Shown here piece by piece: positions 7,998 to 17,480 of a stretch of DNA of 64,000 nt (the stretch's first letter is position 1; each line of letters opens with the position of its first letter). The notes under the pieces were generated by a model. That model was not told the origin of the DNA and did not search any database. It saw only the letters and a list, made by a program, of their open reading frames with translations. This DNA is from JASSUD01 sp031963445 (lineage in GTDB: Bacteria > Pseudomonadota > Gammaproteobacteria > Burkholderiales > Burkholderiaceae): contig JASSUH010000003.1 of the NCBI GenBank assembly GCA_031963445.1, positions 7,028 to 71,027 on the forward strand. The letters are read 5' to 3'. Made by a program: the position numbers and the translations under genes.

Positions 7998-8145
7998 CAA
8001 AAAAGCCTCCAAAAATAAGACTCTGCGTCTTGCCTTTGGAGGCTCTTCTAGCACCATTTAGCTTTACGCTATTTGTAAGCACTTCAACAAAAAAACTCTC
8101 AAAACCTTTTAATTGTTATGCTTGGCCTGTGAGGGCTTCAGAAGT
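7998..8145. repeat. ~150-bp direct repeat with terminator hairpin (copy 2)
   Basis: This is the partner of 6427-6576. It overlaps the last codons of the membrane-protein gene at 8116-9270 and continues into its terminator. The left hairpin arm (AGCCTCCAAAAATAAGAC) is more mismatched than in copy 1. Copy 2 belongs to an intact gene; copy 1 is the orphan. Confidence 0.65.
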
Positions 8146-9270
8146 AATGTGCTTTGAAGCTATATCAGGTGATGGCGTTCTTTCCTGAGCTAATTTTATT
8201 AAGGCGTCAAATTCTTCCTCTGTAGCACAAGAAGCTCGGAGTTCTTCTATAGTACGACTTCTAATTTCAGAGATTAAATCTTTAACAGTTGCATCTCTTA
8301 ACGCTGGCTGTGTCACAGCCGATAAAAGCTTTTGATTTGCTATTTCCTGCGCTTCTGCGGTTTTACGTTGTGCTGCAAGCAGGACAGCGTTAGCTTCTCG
8401 TAATTCAATAGTAAGCATATCTTTATCCATTGTTTTTAGAGCAGAAAAAGTATCTGCATACAATTTTTCAAGGCTCGTAAGATACATATTCTTATTAGCT
8501 TCTGGAAGGGCTATTTTGTCCCTCCAAGCTCTCACTATCAGATAAATAGCCGCAGCAGCTGCACAAGGTGCTGTGGTAGAAACCGCTACACCTAAGCCCA
8601 TTAATGCAATAGAAATAATGGTAATTAATGTGCCAAGCCCTTCTAAAACATAGTTAAAAATTTTGAATGCTTTAGATTGTGGCGGTGGAAGGTTGCTTTT
8701 TAAGAGCGCATGTTGGTCACTTAAGCTTACCTGTGCAATCTCCAACTTCTTAAGTGCATTCTTGCTATAGGAATCCGTTTTTAGCCCATGAATCGCTTCC
8801 TTCACTTCACAAAATAGGGCTTTAAACTTGGGGATTTCATTTAAAAAGCAGAAATCCGTATCGGCCTCTTCACTAATACTTTCTTCTTTAAAAGCATTGC
8901 TGGTTTTATCAGTATTAAAAGAGGTGTATAGCTTTTCTGTAGTGTCTTCAACCACCTTAAAAGCACGGAGTAACGTAGTATGAATCTGTTCATACTGGTC
9001 TGGCAGCAGTTCTATCGTACCAGCTAAACAGACCTCGCTATGCTCTATGATTTGTAGATTTCCACCAAGCGTATTTTCAACTTCTGGTACGTCTGATAAC
9101 GGTAAGTGAAGGCTCGTATTCTGGTTTTTCGTATGAATGGGCGTGTCACCTTCCATCAAACCCATACCACTATCTGCACTACTGATGCTATGGCTGCGCT
9201 GCTGTCTACTATATAAGGCAGCAAGATCGTGGCCATTTGGTACGGCTGCACTAACGGAACCGTCAACCAT
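8116..9270 (-). CDS. Membrane-anchored coiled-coil protein, possible effector
   Basis: Start at 9270 (ATG six bases after GGAGG) gives 384 residues. Residues 1-60 are Ser/Asn rich. A helical segment follows, then two hydrophobic stretches around residues 225-265 (LGTLITIISIALMGLGVAV, then a run of Ala and Ile), and a long charged helical C-terminus. The same build (disordered head, helical middle, two hydrophobic spans, coiled-coil tail) is seen in the proteins at 32118 and 35049, although sequence identity is low. No enzyme motif is visible. Secretion into a host is a possibility only. Confidence 0.6.
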   Translation of the reverse strand: MVDGSVSAAVPNGHDLAALYSRQQRSHSISSADSGMGLMEGDTPIHTKNQNTSLHLPLSDVPEVENTLGGNLQIIEHSEVCLAGTIELLPDQYEQIHTTLLRAFKVVEDTTEKLYTSFNTDKTSNAFKEESISEEADTDFCFLNEIPKFKALFCEVKEAIHGLKTDSYSKNALKKLEIAQVSLSDQHALLKSNLPPPQSKAFKIFNYVLEGLGTLITIISIALMGLGVAVSTTAPCAAAAAIYLIVRAWRDKIALPEANKNMYLTSLEKLYADTFSALKTMDKDMLTIELREANAVLLAAQRKTAEAQEIANQKLLSAVTQPALRDATVKDLISEIRSRTIEELRASCATEEEFDALIKLAQERTPSPDIASKHITSEALTGQA

Positions 9271-9840
9271 AAGCCCCCTCCACATTAGGATGTTCAGCCG
9301 AGCAAAATACTCAGTTTTAGAAAATATCGCCAGGGCTAATCACCTGTAACTGATTAAGTTATTTATACCTTTATTAGTTGGAATTTGAATGGCCATGGAA
9401 AGTGCTGTTATCAACACTTTCACAGTCATAGCAGTAGAATTTTTACTCTTAGGCAGGGTAAAAATAAAAGACAAATTTACTATCAGAGCAAAAGAAACTA
9501 CGCAAATTGCCCAAAATGGTAATTTCAAGCCTCCTAATACGTAAGTTTTCTCTTTTATTATTGGGCAAATGGTTTAGAGATACTAAATTTTCCATTTGTT
9601 ATAAGAGGGAATTATCGTTCTGGGGGTTCTTTAAGCACATGCCAAAGTATGGCCGGTGAGATATTTTCTCGAGTACTCGGCATTAGCTTAAAGTCTGCCA
9701 TAGCATGTATTAATCTGCTCCAACCACCTTGAAATGGTGTGCACACACACTTTCAAGGCCATAGCATTAAAGAAAACTCTCTTATGATTATTCGAATGGC
9801 TTGAGCCGTTTGCATGCTTCCATTTATCAGAGGGATTTCT
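9271..9840. other. Intergenic region with a weak ORF
   Basis: No well-supported gene lies here. A 62-codon minus-strand frame at 9340-9528 begins with TTG and has one or two hydrophobic segments, but its AGGAGG sits only one base from the TTG, so it may not be translated. An inverted repeat CCTTGAAA/TTTCAAGG lies at 9727-9758 around a GTGTGCACACAC core, which could be an operator. Confidence 0.3.
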
Positions 9841-10347
9841 ATGTCTAACTATAAAAAAACATCTACCGTACTTATTTCTTCAAAAGCATCTGCCATGCTT
9901 AAAAAAATGGCTAAAAAAGATAATCGCTCTTGTAAGTCTATACTTGAAGACGCTTTACAGGCATATGGACAATCTCACAAAGCGCCCTCTTCTCATCCTT
10001 TAGCACGAAAAAGCGTATGGCAAAAAACGGTGGTTACTTTAGGCTCCCTACTCTCTCATTTTTATAAAAAAGGTAAAGCAAAACGAACGCTTGATGAGCG
10101 ATCTACCCTATTGATAGCCTTGCTTTTCTTTAGCTCTAAATTAGCCAATATATTCTGTGGCTTGCTTTTAGGATTTATCACTTCTCAAGTATTTTTTATT
10201 TCTATAAACAATCCTCATATCCAAGTCGGAACCGCAGAGTTACTTTGCTTGAGTACAATATTGCTATTCCTTATGCTATGTACTCATATGACAAAGCATA
10301 CAGATAAATCATGCGATGAAATTTTAGACAAACGGTGGTGGTATTAA
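9841..10347 (+). CDS. Putative RHH-head membrane protein (168 aa)
   Basis: Start at 9841 (AGAGGGA six bases upstream) gives 168 residues. The first ~45 (STVLISSKASAMLKKMAKKD, then SCKSILEDALQAY) look like a ribbon-helix-helix fold of the kind in plasmid repressors. Residues ~100-150 hold two strongly hydrophobic segments (FSSKLANIFCGLLLGFITSQ and LLCLSTILLFLMLC). A DNA-binding head on a membrane anchor is unusual. It is convergent with traI, 150 bp from that gene's end. The function is unknown. Confidence 0.55.
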   Translation: MSNYKKTSTVLISSKASAMLKKMAKKDNRSCKSILEDALQAYGQSHKAPSSHPLARKSVWQKTVVTLGSLLSHFYKKGKAKRTLDERSTLLIALLFFSSKLANIFCGLLLGFITSQVFFISINNPHIQVGTAELLCLSTILLFLMLCTHMTKHTDKSCDEILDKRWWY

Positions 10348-10497
10348 TGATTACTATTTTTATAGCATTCATGCAGGCACCACTGGACTAATGAGAATGT
10401 ATAGGATGAAGCTTCCTACCAAGGAATACGGCGAAGGTTTGACAGATTGACGGGGAAGATAAGGATTAGCGAAATGAAGCGATAAGGCAGGCTACTT

Positions 10498-13359
10498 TTA
10501 CTTAGAAAATTGCTGCCTTTTTTGTATAGCTGCCCTGCTCTTCTGCGCTTTCTGTATCACTTCTACCGCACTGGTTTTATCTTGGTGAGCAGATATTACT
10601 TGCGCAGCTTTGGCCTTGTCATTCGTATAAATTTTTAATGTATGGCTTGCCCTCGTAGCACCTACATAAAAACTACGTGCGCCAAATATTTGCGCCCAAT
10701 GCTCTAATTTTTTATTTTCCGTATAGGCTCCCTTCTTTTTCGCATCAATGTGGAAAATAGTCCGCTTCTGCGTGCATCCCTGGGCGCTATGGATGGTCAC
10801 GGCATACGCATGATCCCAATGCGGATTCTGCGACAAATTCACTTGATGCAAAGAAGGTTCTGTCCCTTTGTAAAGCTCCAGGGATGCGACCTGGTTCGCT
10901 ATGCTTCTGACACGAACTACATCTCCGTTTTTAAATTGCTCTCCATTACGTGTCATACGCATCAGATCGCCTACCGCTAGATCACGGTTTTTTGCATCGT
11001 ACACTTCGACCTTATTATGCTTTTTGGGTGTCCACGTAAGCGTCGTACCGTCTGCTTTTTTCAGCAAGACCTTACCACCAGCGGCATCTATAGCCTTAAC
11101 CCGTGCATATTCCCCTTTTTTTACAATAAGATCTGTATTTTTATAATTTCGCCCGAAGCGCACTACATCGCCTGCTTTGTAATATTGCGTTTCTTTGATC
11201 TTCGCACGCGTCCAACCTTTGGAGATCAGGATTTCATATTTTTCTTCATCCCTCGACAGTTCGCCTAATTCCTTTAGTCCTTGGCGTATCCCACTATTGA
11301 TATTGGTTCTATCTTTGTTAAACGCCGTAATCACAATAGTGCTTTCTCGCTCCATACGGCTAAGGTTAAGAAAATCTTTCACCACTGCGCCTATAGGATT
11401 TTCTTTAATTTCATGGATCATCCCTGCCTTGTCCATATGCGCAAAAGCACGCGCATTATGATGGAGTTGGACTTGCGTTAAGCGTTGGCCTTTCTCTAAT
11501 TGGTCACGACCTACTACGATATCTACCGTGCGCTTTAAGGTAGTGGTCTTCTGCCGACTGATTTCGGTCATATAGGCCGTTTCAATGCCATTCTTCTGCG
11601 CAAGCTCAAAAGGCTTACCCGCTTCCACGGCTTGTAGTTGAAGCACATCACCGACATAGACGACTCTTGCCCCCGCCTTTTGCGCGGCCACATCAATATC
11701 GGCTTTTTGATACTGAGAGAGAAATGAACTCTCATCGACAATCCAAAGCTCACTTTTGCGCACAAAATTGCACACAAAATCTGGCGCATACGGTTTTACA
11801 AACGCAATATCTTCTTTAAGCGCCTGCTGGAGTGCATGTTCTTTAATTAAGAACATCGAGACCGTATCCGCAGCCATTTTCGTTAAGTCTGTCAGTGCTT
11901 TAGCCGTAGCGCCTGTAGGAGCCATGCCGCGCACGATATAGCCTTGCTCTTGTGCGATTTCTCGCAATGCGTTCAACATCGTAGTTTTACCAGTCCCTGC
12001 GAGGCCTTGAGTAGCGGTATATCGATCTTGAGTGCAAAGTGAGAGGCTAATGGCCTCTTTCTGTCCCTCCGTATAAGCAAAACCTTGTTGACGCTCGGCC
12101 AATGCGATGCGTTTAGCCACCTCTTCAGGAGACATAATCTTAGCAACCTGGCCTTTTTGCGCACGGATTTGATCGAGCGTGCGCTTTTCACTAGAGAGCA
12201 TGCGCTTGGTCGTGTAATGATCATTTGGCAGTTTGATTACGCCGCCCATTTTCTCTAAGTGCGTAAAGGCTTTTTCCACTTCACCTGGGGATACTCGGCC
12301 CACGCCATGCTTAATCGCGGTTTCCAAGAGATCATTCTTAGAAAGCACCGCTTCACGCTCAATTAAGTGTTCAACGGCAAATTCCATCGCTTCCAATCCC
12401 CTAAGCGGGTCATCAAGTGTTGAAATGCCCTCCTTTTGATGGTGCGCTGCTTTGTCCTGTAACACTTTAAAATCAATGCCAACACTTTGAGCACGCTCTT
12501 TCCAGGTAGTGATCAATTCAGCATGATCGACTTGTTTTTTATGGGCGCGTGTCTTGAGGGTTGCATCTTCTTTTTGTTGTGCCGAGGCTTGTTCAATGGA
12601 AATGCCTTTTGCTTTTAAAGCGGCCGTAATCTCTGTTCGTCTTTGAGAAAAGTGCGTCAGTTGCTCTGGCGTGAAGCCTGCAATTTCAAAGTTTCCGTGC
12701 TCATCAGTTCGTTCAATCGTATAGCCTAGTGCCTGCAATTGATGCGCAAGCTCGGAGGTATAGAGTGCGCCGATAAGCCGTTGTGAATGATATATCTCAT
12801 CATTCACCAATGAGCGCCATTGACCATCTGAACGTAGAGTGGCGTTCATGATGACCGCATGGGTATGCGTTTGAGGGTCTAAATCTCGACTGGTATTGTG
12901 GCGAAACAGGCTTACGACCATATTGCCTGTCTGTAACGATTGCGTTTTTCCGTCTTTAGTAGAGCGGGTATGGATAAGGTTCTTTTCAATATAAGTGAGC
13001 GCGGCTTTCACCGCCGTCTCATGCGCTTCCCGCACGGCATGTTGGCCATACACTTCTGCCAGTAGAGACACACTCTTAGGCGCAGAAAAGGTGACATCGA
13101 TGCCAGGGCGATGTTGGCGCTCTTTCTTTCCAGTCTCTGGATTCTTGATCCATTTCCCGAGTTGCTGGTTATCTATATTTCCAGACAATATATTCTGAAA
13201 AATGCGCGGCTCAATCTGACCGATTAAGCCCAATTTCACAGCACCTTTACCAAACCATTCTGAATGTGCTAATCCCTCATGCTGTGTGTAGTAATTGTCT
13301 TTTGAGAAATAATGCAGCGCTTGCCCTGCGCTCCCCACATTGTTCAAACTAATCATCAA
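10498..13359 (-). CDS. traI: Conjugative relaxase/helicase TraI (MobF)
   Basis: A 953-residue TrwC/TraI-type relaxase. The relaxase domain (~1-300) has the N-terminal tyrosine pair Tyr23-Tyr24 and the metal-binding histidines His154, His165 and His167 (FRHNTS; DPQTHTHAV). The helicase part has Walker A GLAGTGKTT at 452-460. It nicks oriT, stays bound to the 5' end and unwinds the strand. The length is close to TrwC (~966) and far below F TraI (~1756), so the second helicase-like and C-terminal parts of F are absent. It is the last gene of a minus-strand unit with the RHH protein and TraD. Confidence 0.93.
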   Translation of the reverse strand: MMISLNNVGSAGQALHYFSKDNYYTQHEGLAHSEWFGKGAVKLGLIGQIEPRIFQNILSGNIDNQQLGKWIKNPETGKKERQHRPGIDVTFSAPKSVSLLAEVYGQHAVREAHETAVKAALTYIEKNLIHTRSTKDGKTQSLQTGNMVVSLFRHNTSRDLDPQTHTHAVIMNATLRSDGQWRSLVNDEIYHSQRLIGALYTSELAHQLQALGYTIERTDEHGNFEIAGFTPEQLTHFSQRRTEITAALKAKGISIEQASAQQKEDATLKTRAHKKQVDHAELITTWKERAQSVGIDFKVLQDKAAHHQKEGISTLDDPLRGLEAMEFAVEHLIEREAVLSKNDLLETAIKHGVGRVSPGEVEKAFTHLEKMGGVIKLPNDHYTTKRMLSSEKRTLDQIRAQKGQVAKIMSPEEVAKRIALAERQQGFAYTEGQKEAISLSLCTQDRYTATQGLAGTGKTTMLNALREIAQEQGYIVRGMAPTGATAKALTDLTKMAADTVSMFLIKEHALQQALKEDIAFVKPYAPDFVCNFVRKSELWIVDESSFLSQYQKADIDVAAQKAGARVVYVGDVLQLQAVEAGKPFELAQKNGIETAYMTEISRQKTTTLKRTVDIVVGRDQLEKGQRLTQVQLHHNARAFAHMDKAGMIHEIKENPIGAVVKDFLNLSRMERESTIVITAFNKDRTNINSGIRQGLKELGELSRDEEKYEILISKGWTRAKIKETQYYKAGDVVRFGRNYKNTDLIVKKGEYARVKAIDAAGGKVLLKKADGTTLTWTPKKHNKVEVYDAKNRDLAVGDLMRMTRNGEQFKNGDVVRVRSIANQVASLELYKGTEPSLHQVNLSQNPHWDHAYAVTIHSAQGCTQKRTIFHIDAKKKGAYTENKKLEHWAQIFGARSFYVGATRASHTLKIYTNDKAKAAQVISAHQDKTSAVEVIQKAQKSRAAIQKRQQFSK

Positions 13360-13570
13360 TATATCCCGCAGAGATAGTATCTCTCACACCTTTATTTAAA
13401 ATAATAATTAGGCAGGACTGGACATAGCACGCTTAAGCCATGTGCCGTTTTTAATTTTAATTTTTATGTTTTGATGATCAAATATTCTAGAGAGCTCAAT
13501 CAATATTATTAACTAATAGCATAATAACAAATATCAGATAATTGTCGTTCTTGAAAAACCTTCGCCTTGA

Positions 13571-13920
13571 TCAAAGGAAATAGTATACGACTAGGCATTT
13601 TATAATTACAAATATACAAAACAAAAAACTTAATCCGCTAATTAAAAAAAGAAAAATAATATCTAGCGTGGGAGCATTTGAAATAGTTGAATATTTGCAA
13701 CATATCCACTGCTTTAAAGTCGATGGCAGCGATCCCAATATAGAAAAAATATCCAAACTTTCCATCCTATTTGAAGATCAAAAGATGTATTATCTACTTT
13801 AATAAATTTTGGTAGAAGCTCAATAAGAATAAATCCACTCAGAATAAGAATCGCAAACCAGAATGAAAATATAAAAAATACGCCAAGAGGTGTAGATATA
13901 TTTAAGAAAATTGAGCGCAT
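13571..13920 (-). pseudogene. Small membrane protein, probably frameshifted
   Basis: Two overlapping frames (13714-13920 and 13571-13765) each encode hydrophobic segments. The first begins MRSIFLNISTPLGVFFIFSF; the second ends FLFLISGLSFLFCIFVIIKC. Read as one product with a frame change near 13745, it would have about 115 residues with a membrane span at each end. It lies between traD and traI on the same strand. Either this is one frameshifted gene or two short overlapping ones. No family is recognised. Confidence 0.35.
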
Positions 13921-14024
13921 ATTTTTATATAAAAAATATTATATTTGTTTTCATACTTAACTATATTTTATTTTTAATAAATTATAAATACTTACATACC
14001 ATCGTATTTTTTATAAATAACCGA

Positions 14025-15791
14025 TTAATAAATTTCATCTTTTACTATTTGTGTATCACTTATTTCCTCAAAAGCGATATCAAACGCATTACGCTCCACA
14101 AAACCTTCTGCAATTTTTTGCATAGGCACATAGTCATATTGCACTTTAGCAATAGGATAATCCCCTGGCACGATCAAATAGCCGGTCATATCGGGTAAGG
14201 TCAGTATCTCTGAAGTCAGCACAATGTCCCGCATGGTTCGGCGGCCAGAAACGCTTGCGCCATCTCGATGTGTATTGAGGCCATAATTCAACGTTTCTTC
14301 TTTTTCATCTATCTCTACCTGGCCCATGAGTTCAGCCATCATTTTCGCTGCCGCGCCATCCGTAACGCGCAATAACAGCTTAGTTTGGCACCCTGAAATA
14401 ATGGTTTTGGCTATATCACGTCCATAGATTGCATAAAACTGCGGAAGATCTTGCATACCTAACAAAAAACACAGGCCATACTTACGGGTATTTGTGATCG
14501 CCAACTTCAGAATATCGAGTTTTTGCAGCGTGAGTAATTCATCTAGGCTGAACCAAAGTCGCTCTTCGTGAATAGGATCCAAATCAAGGACGGCTTTAAT
14601 AGCGATATCCACCCATAACGAAAGCACCGGCTTTAATGCCTCGCGCATCGACTCTCTAGCGGTGATAAACATCCAAGAATCGCCTTCTTCTTGCACCCAT
14701 TTTCGAATCGAAAAAGGCTCTCCTGCATCATGTAAAAAGCGAAAAGACTCCAATTGATTCTGCACCGTCATCTTAATAGACATGCCTGTGCGTTCCGTGA
14801 GCGGGTCTACATACGTTGCCCCTGGCGTTCCTTGCAGCAGCGTATACATCTCTTGCAAATTACTATTGGCGATGGCTTTATATAAATCTTGGTTTGTGCG
14901 TTGTCCTTTTTGGCCTAATACTCGAAAGACTTCTTTGAGTACCATACGACCGGCTTTTGCCCAAAATGGATCTGCTTCGGCAGGGTCAGGAATGAGTCCA
15001 TTGGCAATATTGTCAAAATGGTAATCCTTGGCCACTTCGTGCCAAATATTCCAATTAGGACTTCTGGCATCGAGCGGATTCATCAGAATATCTTTGCCTT
15101 CGCGGTAAAAGGCCTGGGTGTACTCTCCGGTAGGGTCATACACAATCAGGCGCTTGCCACGTGCGCGAATTTGTTTCATTACCGCAAAGAACTGCTGAGA
15201 TTTTCCGGTGCCTGGGGCCCCACAAAACAAGGCATGAAGCGTTTCAGAATTACGGCGCATAGGAACACCCGCAATCTGGTAATAACTCGCATCAGAGCGG
15301 GCGTGCATAACACGCGCTAGTTCTGGCCCTTCGAGCAATTGCGCGCCACGTAATCGTTTATCCGTTATTTTTTGCTTGCCGTAGCGCCACAAAAAGAAAG
15401 CAACTAAAACTCCCGCCCCTAACGCAACGCCTAGCCCCCATAAGCATGCCTTTTGAAATTTTTGTAGCACGCCAGCAATTATGTGCTCTGTCAGGCGAAT
15501 CGCCTCTTTCGCTTCTATCTGATAGAGACGGCCATTGACGTTTAAATCGATTTTGCTGTTTGCTACAGGCACGGTATTGAGTGCCTGCGCGAGTAGATGA
15601 CGTTCTAGCGCATATTTCTCATTAGGCGTCGTCGCTTTCCAAAAATAGATACCCGTGGTTAGCACACTCGATAACGCTGTAATGATTAAAATGGCTCTCA
15701 ACGCGACAAAAAAAAGCTTGGCTTGATGAAGCCATAACTCAGTACCCCGCGAAAAACTTCGTAGGTTTCCCCTACCCTCACGTTTAGCCAC
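14025..15791 (-). CDS. traD: Type IV coupling protein TraD
   Basis: A 588-residue VirD4/TraD ATPase. Two membrane spans (residues ~27-50 and ~115-136) precede the ATPase, with Walker A GAPGTGKS at 191-198 and a Walker B-like LWFSLDELL near 415. It docks the relaxosome at the T4SS and pumps DNA. It is shorter than F TraD (~717) and lacks a long acidic C-terminal tail. It starts 60 bp after the RHH gene and is followed by a small membrane frame and traI, so the three mobilisation genes form one unit reading away from oriT. Confidence 0.93.
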   Translation of the reverse strand: MAKREGRGNLRSFSRGTELWLHQAKLFFVALRAILIITALSSVLTTGIYFWKATTPNEKYALERHLLAQALNTVPVANSKIDLNVNGRLYQIEAKEAIRLTEHIIAGVLQKFQKACLWGLGVALGAGVLVAFFLWRYGKQKITDKRLRGAQLLEGPELARVMHARSDASYYQIAGVPMRRNSETLHALFCGAPGTGKSQQFFAVMKQIRARGKRLIVYDPTGEYTQAFYREGKDILMNPLDARSPNWNIWHEVAKDYHFDNIANGLIPDPAEADPFWAKAGRMVLKEVFRVLGQKGQRTNQDLYKAIANSNLQEMYTLLQGTPGATYVDPLTERTGMSIKMTVQNQLESFRFLHDAGEPFSIRKWVQEEGDSWMFITARESMREALKPVLSLWVDIAIKAVLDLDPIHEERLWFSLDELLTLQKLDILKLAITNTRKYGLCFLLGMQDLPQFYAIYGRDIAKTIISGCQTKLLLRVTDGAAAKMMAELMGQVEIDEKEETLNYGLNTHRDGASVSGRRTMRDIVLTSEILTLPDMTGYLIVPGDYPIAKVQYDYVPMQKIAEGFVERNAFDIAFEEISDTQIVKDEIY

Positions 15792-15850
15792 ATCGTGCCC
15801 CTTTTAGTTTTTTTATTCGGCTTACGCTGCGTTCTGTATTTTAGTTTTTA

Positions 15851-16243
15851 TTACGCTACATTTTTATGGTTTTTAGATTTTAGCTGTTTTAATTTAACTT
15901 GTGCTGTGTTTTGCGCTTCGTAGAGTTTTTGAATATCCCTTGTCCCTACAATTAATTTAAGAAGCTCTTCACAAGTGAAAAGGGAAAGGGTTATTTCATC
16001 AGGAATAGCATGGTCTCTATCATTCCAATTTTCTCGAATTTCAGCCGCTGTACACTTTAAATCTTCTTGAATTTCTCGCACACTGCTAGCGATCACACCC
16101 CGCATAAGTAATTGTCTAAAAAATTCAGACACATCTAATCCATGATTATTTGCTTCACTACGGTAAAAATCAGCGGTATCGTTATCAAGCCGTATATTGA
16201 ATCTTCCCGTTTTGCCTTTTCCTATTCTTTTTATTTTTGGCAT
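15851..16243 (-). CDS. Ribbon-helix-helix relaxosome accessory protein
   Basis: A 130-residue protein beginning with a basic stretch and an RHH-like segment (GRFNIRLDNDTADFYRSEAN, then LDVSEFFRQLLMRG), as in TraY- and MobC-type accessory factors; a helical C-terminus follows. Such proteins bind oriT, help the relaxase nick and often repress their own promoter. It is the first gene left of the candidate oriT and reads away from it into traD. The two 14-bp direct repeats at 16282-16317, just upstream of its start, are a plausible binding site. Confidence 0.65.
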   Translation of the reverse strand: MPKIKRIGKGKTGRFNIRLDNDTADFYRSEANNHGLDVSEFFRQLLMRGVIASSVREIQEDLKCTAAEIRENWNDRDHAIPDEITLSLFTCEELLKLIVGTRDIQKLYEAQNTAQVKLKQLKSKNHKNVA

Positions 16244-16281
16244 TTTCTAGTTCTCATAAGGGTTTGGCGATAAAAATAGTA

Positions 16282-16317
16282 TTCGGTGTCGCCACATCAT
16301 CTTTTCGGTGTCGCCAC
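16282..16317. promoter_or_regulatory. Tandem 14-bp direct repeats upstream of the RHH gene
   Basis: TTCGGTGTCGCCAC occurs at 16282-16295 and again at 16304-16317, an exact 22-bp period (two helical turns). Spacing and position are typical of binding sites for a ribbon-helix-helix relaxosome protein or autorepressor. Confidence 0.6.
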
Positions 16318-16345
16318 GCTATAACCCTCGTTAATATTAGGTTAG

Positions 16346-16379
16346 CGCTCTGCAACGTTAGTTGCGTGGTGTGTGAGCG
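16346..16379 (+). other. oriT: Candidate oriT with F-like nic site
   Basis: A hairpin GCAAC-GTTA-GTTGC (16352-16365) is followed at once by GTGGTGTGTGAGCGTTTT. In F, from memory, a hairpin ending in GTTTTTGC is followed by GTGGGGTGT, the nick, then GGTGCTTTT. The alignment needs no gap: GCGTGGTGTGT against GCGTGGGGTGT. The nick would fall on the plus strand between 16374 and 16375, so DNA from 16375 rightwards would enter the recipient first. An outer CGCTC/GAGCG pair encloses the site. Relaxase and accessory genes lie just to the left. Confidence 0.72.
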
Positions 16380-16462
16380 TTTTTTAGGGGTGCGGGGATA
16401 ACCCTGCATATACAGAAAATTTATTTATACATTATTTCTCGGCATAAGTGGATAAAGATATT

Positions 16463-16516
16463 TGTAAATAGAAAATTTAGACTAGTATAAAAATTAGTCT
16501 AAATTTTCTATTTACA
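16463..16516. repeat. 22-bp perfect inverted repeat
   Basis: The arms 16463-16484 and 16495-16516 (left arm starts TGTAAATAGAAAATTTAGAC) are perfectly complementary around a 10-base AT loop. It lies between the oriT candidate and the end of the first leading-region gene. It may be the terminator of that minus-strand gene, although no long T tract follows, or a protein-binding part of oriT. Confidence 0.6.
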
Positions 16517-16544
16517 ATCAGCAGATATTTTGATTTTTAATTAT

Positions 16545-17444
16545 TTATGGCACTTCGTTTTCAAATTTATAACATTCTTCTTCATCATCAGATATTATTA
16601 TATTTTCATAGCCATAATCACCAAACATTCCAAGAACTTTATTTTCTATTGTACTTGTTATTTTTTTCAAAATAACTTTATTTGTAATATATAAAAATCC
16701 AATTTTTTGTTCTATGTAAATATTAAAATATTTACATTTCCATTCATTCATACCAGCTTTATAAATTTTATTTAGATCATTTTTTATATCGCACTCTTCT
16801 TTTAAAGAATTAATATCGCCATCTAAAATACAGCACACTTTTAATAATTTATATATCTTTGATATTCCCCTATTATCAATATACTCTTTTTCACTTTTAA
16901 AATATCCATCACCAGAAACGGTTGTTAAGGGATCCTCATATACTAAATCTTTAATAATTATTTTATCTGGATATTGACATATAAACTCAAAGCAATCTTG
17001 CAAGTCAAGCACACTAGATTCAGTCATTACTTTTATCATAGAAAAATACTCTTTAAATATTTTTTTTATATTTTCAATAGTAAGTTCCGGAAAATCATTA
17101 AGACTTACCTTGGTTATCCATTCTTCTAACGTTTTTCTATCCATATAAATATATAATCCAGATTTTTCTCCTAAAATCTGCCATATTTTTTTACTCCAAT
17201 ATAATTTTAAGCAAGCCATCATATGATGTCTGTTTAGCGACCTAATATCATCAAATTCTCTGCATCCATTCCAATGACGATGTTTAGCATTAATTTTATT
17301 GGCAATTTTATTTGACAATTCAACTATATACATACCTCTCTCTGCAATTTCTAATGCTTCGTCTCTTTTATTTAAAATATCTTTTATATCATCACAAGAA
17401 ATTAACCCAATAAAATTATCATCTATTTTCATATTTTCTAGCAT
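16545..17444 (-). CDS. DUF4942-like protein, first leading-region gene
   Basis: About 299 residues from the ATG at 17444 (a TTG two codons earlier is possible). It aligns with the DUF4942 pattern: W..LGEKSGLYIYMDRKTLEEW, then FPELTIENIKKIFKEYF, and a C-terminal FNIYIEQKIGFLYITNK. DUF4942 proteins are frequent in leading regions of conjugative elements; their biochemical role is unknown to me. It is divergent from the other two copies (18343, 19171), and is the gene nearest oriT on the entering side. Hairpin element A ends ~35 bp upstream of its start. Very AT-rich. Confidence 0.6.
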   Translation of the reverse strand: MLENMKIDDNFIGLISCDDIKDILNKRDEALEIAERGMYIVELSNKIANKINAKHRHWNGCREFDDIRSLNRHHMMACLKLYWSKKIWQILGEKSGLYIYMDRKTLEEWITKVSLNDFPELTIENIKKIFKEYFSMIKVMTESSVLDLQDCFEFICQYPDKIIIKDLVYEDPLTTVSGDGYFKSEKEYIDNRGISKIYKLLKVCCILDGDINSLKEECDIKNDLNKIYKAGMNEWKCKYFNIYIEQKIGFLYITNKVILKKITSTIENKVLGMFGDYGYENIIISDDEEECYKFENEVP

Positions 17445-17480
17445 TTTCAAATACGCCTATAAAAAAGTTTTTAGAATTTT

